Position numbers and translations under genes: made by a program. Under the pieces are notes generated by a model, which saw only the letters and a program-made list of their open reading frames with translations, searched no databases and was not told the DNA's origin. This document shows positions 58,464-64,000 of a DNA stretch of 64,000 nucleotides, piece by piece. Numbering within the stretch: position 1 is the first letter of the stretch; the number at the start of each line of letters is the position of its first letter. The stretch comes from Oscheius dolichura (Eukaryota > Nematoda > Chromadorea > Rhabditida > Rhabditidae), in assembly GCA_932521035.1 (NCBI GenBank), contig OW051494.1, positions 9,906,001-9,970,000 of the forward strand. Direction: 5' to 3'.

Positions 58464-59958
58464 TAGGAAATTATCCAAATTTTTGCGATTTAAATATTCT
58501 AAAATTTGCATATCCTCATTACCATCCTGTTCTGTTCCGTTTTCATGATCGCGGTGGGGGCTGTCAACAATAGGATCAGCGCCTTTCAGTCGGTGCCCCC
58601 CCCCCAATTCTCACTCCCCGCCCCGGCTATCCTAATGAGCTAAGCGATAAATTCGGACGGCTGACCACTGCCAGAAGGGCCGAATTATAGGGGGAGGCTG
58701 GCTGGCAAACCAAAAGGATAATTTACTCTTTCTCCCTAACTAGCCCCTATGGAAATCGATCTTCCGCTCAATTTTCTCCAAAATATGATTTATTTGTCAT
58801 AAAATTTTATTGTATACCGTATATAATTTAAAGATACAAAAACATAGCTTTAAAATCACATAAAAATTAGTAAAAATGATAAAAGAATAGAGATTTTGCA
58901 GGAATTTCATTAAAAAATTCATTATTCCCGGTATTTAGCAACCGTACTGTGGACGGTCGCGTTGGACGATAATCAACCGAATTTTGATGGTTGACCTCAT
59001 TTTTCTTCCTTTTTTCTGTATTTTTAATCAAACACCTTTGTTTCTGCTCTCAAAAAATATAAAATACATTGTTTTATAAATCTAATAGTAGTAGATCGAA
59101 AGAATAACGGCGCTCGTAGTCTGTTCCGACCAGATGGACGGCTGCAGGGGCAAAAAGTTCCAGGTGGCTCCCCTCTCTCCCCGTCTCGTTCGTTTTTATG
59201 ACAGTGAGAGAGGGATTTTTGTTCGTGCTCTAAGCGGATTACAACGGGTGTATGGAGGCCTCACTCACTGTGTCCTAGTTTCTGGAACAGATTTACGCTC
59301 AAATTCTCTTATTTCTATTGGAAATTACTCTATTCTCATTGCTTTTTTTATTTTTAAATTTGTTTCTAACAATAACATTCCTTTTTAGATGTAAAAAGCA
59401 ATAGAAAATGGCTCATTTTGAGAAATTTCCTCTAGTAAGCTTACTATAAGTGCAGAAAATTAAAATACGTAATGAATAAGCCTTTTTAGTTCCGCGTAAT
59501 TATCCAAATTTGCATTTTTCCTATTTTGTTCGCTCTTGCTCATTTTCTCTCATTTATGCCTTGCAAATGTTGTTTTTTTCATTGTCTTATCCTTCTCCTA
59601 ATGTAGAACTTACGAATTAACGAAACAATACATAGCCGTTCGTTACAATAACAAAAATAATGAAGTAAAAGCGATTAGATGCAGCTTTTATCAATATCCG
59701 CGTTCAACAACAATTGTATTTCGAAATCAGCTGATCCTATTGAACAGTTTACGTCGAATCTATACCTTTCCGATGCTCACATAAGCAAACATACGTGTGC
59801 TTGCGCCACCAGCGATGAGTCATATTTGTCGTCCACTAAACTCACCTCCGGGAGGCCACATCATCCCCTTTTCGATTGAATTTTCTACCCCGTGCGATAC
59901 TGTTATTATAAGCTTTCATAATTCTAGCTATTTTTATTAAATTGCATTATTTTCAGCA
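58464..59958. other. AT-rich upstream region of ral-1
   Basis: Composition shifts to clearly AT-rich from about 58.78 kb. No supported coding sequence. A 9-base C tract lies at about 58.6 kb. Confidence 0.45.
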
Positions 59959-61077
<1,119 letters not shown>

Positions 61078-61546
61078 GAAGCGTATGTCGCCTCCTTTAT
61101 CATCATTTCTTACAACTTTTTCACAATTTTGAATATATTGCCTATGTTCACTACGGACACATTGCCACATACAGCATAGCGCCTTTTACATCCGTACATA
61201 TTTTATTCGTTTTCTTTTTCTAAGTCATACCACCACCGCTTAGCGATACAAAAAATAGTCAACTCTATAATATTTATCCTACAACAACCCGGGTTATTTG
61301 CCTCGTTTTTTTTTGTTCTGCGATCCTTTTCTTCTTCGCCTTCCAACGTATAATCTGTAATAGCATAATTGTTGCGGTAAAACTTGCAAATTTTTATAAA
61401 GTTTTTTTATTTTTATATAATAATTCTTCTCTATTTTTACAGCGATAAAAAGCAAATCTTTTTTGGTCTCGGCGGGGATCGAACCCGTGATGCACGTGGC
61501 AAGCCAGCCGGGTCCGGACCGGGTGTGACTCGGTCATGCATGGGTA
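61078..61546. other. ral-1 3' flank
   Basis: AT-rich, with no obvious AATAAA close to the stop. A weak tRNA-like tract near 61.47-61.53 kb (GGGTTCGATCCCC on the minus strand) lacks a matching 5' acceptor arm. Confidence 0.35.
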
Positions 61547-63020
61547 CAAGAAGATTTCAAGAGAACGAGAAGTATCCGCTTCACAGCCACGAAACAAGAG
61601 ACAAGAAAATTATAGCGTGAAGTATTCTCCGATGATCATTTTATTTCTTATTAGGTTGGGGCGGGAGGAGGCGGCGGAAGCGTGGCAGAAGTCATATCAA
61701 CAAAGATGCACTTCTTCGCGTTGACGGTGTTCGCGCCCCTCGGATCACAAAATCAGCGCTGCTTGTAGTGTAGAACACGGAAGATTCACACGTCAGGGCA
61801 GCAGTCGGGTACACACAGTAAAGCGCAAGAAAGATGACATAAAGCATCGGTTGCAGTTCTAGAAACAGAAGTTGTTAGTCAAAGTTGTAAAAAGTAACCA
61901 ACTTTGAATCATCGGGGAAGATCCACAACCACACAGCGAAAGCAATTCTTTCTGAATGAGACAGACGACTGGCAGAGAGAAGTGACTGAAATAATCTCGT
62001 CGAGACGGCCGTTTGACCGTGTCAAATCAGGTCCAACCGCTTCGAAATTGCTTTCGTCAACAGAAAACGGTCAAATTATTGTCAACCCCTGTTCGACGTC
62101 TTCTTTGGACAAGACGCCGTCAACTTCGCCCAAATTTGGATTCTTCAATAAAAACAGACGCCTTTCCATAGGTTTAGGGCTTCCCCGTGCCTTTTTGTAG
62201 CCTGACGAACGGATTGAGGAGTGTTCAGATGGAGAGGGAAGCTATCTTTAGGCCTCTTACGGGGCCTTCTCCTATTATTAGCCGGGTATCCGTTTGGAGA
62301 AGCATTTGCTGGGAAGAAATGTTGCTTTTATTCAAGTACATGGGTTGGCGAGGTCTCTGACGATAAGTAATGATCTACGGCTGGGGAGATATTTTATGAA
62401 GAAGAACGTTGTCTTCCTCTTGTGGATTCTTGTGCTGTTTTTAGTGGAATGTCCGAGTTTGCGAGTCTCTGGCCGATGCAAGGACTGTTTTAGCGAGATG
62501 AGGGCTTTTCTGAGCTTATGGTTAGCTGCTCCAGGTGGAGAGATATTTGAGGAAGACTAGTGCTAGTTTTGGCCAGATAATCGGGCCAAGGTGTCCCGGA
62601 ACGAAGTGGGATGCTGTTTTTAGTAGGATGCCCGCGTTTGCGAGTTTCTAGCTGATTCTTGGATCGTTTTTAGTCAGATATATCGAAGCGATCGGTTTCA
62701 GACGGATTCTTGGGCCATATGGAGCTAGATGGACGAGTACAGAGGTCTTTTATGAGCTCCTCTGCTCTTTCAATCCGATACACCGGCTGGAGAGCTCTCT
62801 AGCGGATCCTAGAAGTCGTTTTCGTCAAAAGCGCGGGGCAGGGAGGTTTCTGGTGGATTCCTGCTCTGTTTTTAGTTAGATTCACCGGCGGGAGGGGAAT
62901 GATGCTTTTGGTCAAATACGACGGCCTGAGAGATCACAGATGGATTCTTTGGCTCTTTTAAATCGGATGCACGAGGGGAATCTTTCAGATTATCCAAGAA
63001 TGTCATACAGTTCGAATCTC
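61547..63020. repeat. Inverted, rearranged copy of the L-domain B region
   Basis: The reverse complement of 38697-38886 joined to 34784-36227. It keeps the 3' end and exon 1 of gene B but lacks the 2.47 kb between them, and lacks about 170 bases of the tandem array. The breakpoint falls at a two-base TG microhomology (TTTTGTG / CCAATG, before ATCCGAGG) near 61745. Confidence 0.92.
61650..61847 (-). pseudogene. Relic of L-domain gene B
   Basis: Minus strand: exon 1 (signal peptide, ATG at 61847) runs into part of intron 1, then abruptly into the last about 95 coding bases of the final exon, ending at the same stop. All L-domain exons and the membrane helix are gone. The exon 1 donor has changed from GTGAGT to GTGAAT. 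Confidence 0.9.
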
Positions 63021-63519
63021 TAGAAAGGTTTAGAACACCTTCTTCTGCTCTAGAAACTTCTTTCCAGCGGTTCTCAGAAGCGTGCCAGGACCCAAACGCC
63101 TCTCCAAACGTTTCAAAATCAGCCATTGGGTATTGTAGCCAAATTTGGGCCACAGATTGCCGTTTCTTTGAGCGAAACGGTGCTTGGAAAGGGAGAAAAC
63201 TTGGTTATTTTTTGGGAAATTTTCCACCGAAAATAGCTTTTTGAAGGTTGGAAAATGGTCGCTGGTTCAAAATTTGACGGGTTCCCGGCTGTTTACCGGT
63301 TTTTAGACCTGCTGGAGGAACATTCCGTCGAAATTCTGGTCAAAAGCGAAGGAAACGGTCCAATTTGACAAACGGGTAAAATACGGTAAATGAGATGGAA
63401 GAGCAGTAGACGTCATTCGATCTTCTCTTGTTCACCATGAGAAGTTTCTACTTCTCTCTCTTTTTTTTCCAACTTTTCTAATTGTTGCGGACTTTCTATA
63501 ATTGTCCCTTTTTTCAGGA
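63021..63519. other. Upstream region of the third L-domain gene
   Basis: Unique sequence, not part of the duplication. Ends in a pyrimidine tract and TTTTTTCAG two bases before the ATG. Confidence 0.4.
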
Positions 63520-64000
63520 ATGTATCAGCTTTTGTTGCTATCCAGTCTCTTTCTACTGGCTGCTCAAATGGACGCCAACTCTCTTCCGAGCCATTCGCCG
63601 CCATTCCAGTCGGGAATCGACGACACCCACCACCACCAGTCGCTGATCAGTCGCTACATCAGGCAGGCACCTCGTCGCACCTGTTAGTTTCTTGTATATT
63701 TTAAAGGAAACGAATGTTTTATAGGCGATAACAATGACAGAAATATGACAGTGGATGAGATAATAAGAGCCTGCGATTATATTTCCATGGATTACAATTT
63801 CGCCGTGAAGAATGTCAATATTGCGGAATGGAATGATTTTACTGCTAATCTGCAGAGTGTTTTCGGTATCCCGATGGAAATTAATGGGTCGCCAATTACA
63901 CAAATGAATTTTTCAAAGCTTCTACATTTATATCCTAAAGGAAATATTGAGGAGACCCATGTATTAATAGTTTATTTTAGTCTTGATTATTATGAATAAC
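63520..64000 (+). CDS. Receptor L-domain protein C, 5' part
   Basis: Exon 1 63520-63682 (signal peptide MYQLLLLSSLFLLAAQMDA, then His/Pro/Ser-rich); exon 2 from 63725. The phase-1 junction creates RTC-D, the same Cys-Asp junction as genes A and B. Exon 2 aligns with them (VNIAEWNDFTANLQ versus VDTAEWSDFTKHLE in A and VNKTDWDVFVKRVT in B). After KLLHLYPK the expected donor is not a GT. An acceptor TTTTAG at 63980 leads to LIIMNN, matching LIIKNN of gene B, so the gene continues past the window, but the exon 2 end is unresolved. It may be intact with an unusual splice or already damaged. Confidence 0.7.

Noticed and set aside
61464-61540. tRNA-like tract with GGGTTCGATCCCC on the minus strand.
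   Set aside because: The 3' acceptor and T arm are suggestive, but there is no matching 5' acceptor arm or anticodon stem.

Overview
The window reads as nuclear DNA of a rhabditid-type nematode. Evidence: many introns of only 37-80 bases with GT donors and TTTTCAG acceptors; acceptor-like TTTTCAG directly before several start codons, as expected for trans-spliced leaders; and nematode gene families (a warthog hedgehog-related protein, a DEX-1-like nidogen-domain receptor, receptor-L-domain proteins of the irld type). The species cannot be read from the sequence. Gene models below were assembled by hand from open frames and splice sites. Every complete multi-exon model sums to a whole number of codons.

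Layout. 1-1 kb: a secreted Gly/Met/Pro-repeat protein on the minus strand. 1-20.5 kb: gene-poor, with a tRNA-Trp, a 69-residue secreted peptide gene, a tRNA-Glu relic, a possible isolated first exon at 9.0 kb, 13 two-armed copies of a fold-back transposon (plus two relics), and several clusters of a short motif (GCCACAGTTAGACAGC). 20.5-28.6 kb: a 23-exon dex-1 orthologue. 29.5-38.8 kb: two paralogous L-domain membrane proteins with a PPP-family phosphatase gene between them. 39.5-41.7 kb: a leucine-rich protein with an Arg/Ser tail. 41.9 kb: tRNA-Asp. 42.6-46.6 kb: a warthog gene with a complete Hint autoprocessing domain. 48.7-50.2 kb: two identical tRNA-Gly genes in opposite orientation around a possible 56-residue protein gene. 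50.2-59.9 kb: gene-poor, with a mariner-like inverted-repeat element. 60-61.1 kb: ral-1 in an AT-rich island. 61.5-63.0 kb: an inverted, deleted copy of the 34.8-38.9 kb region. 63.5 kb to the end: the start of a third L-domain gene.

The genes do not form one pathway. DEX-1, warthog and the L-domain proteins are all extracellular or membrane proteins; Ral and the phosphatase are intracellular. The most unusual content is structural: an L-domain gene family that is being duplicated, inverted and deleted here, with a gene relic left behind; an 8-bp-duplication fold-back element present in 18 two-armed copies; and a dispersed 16-base motif that does not look like an ordinary transposon.
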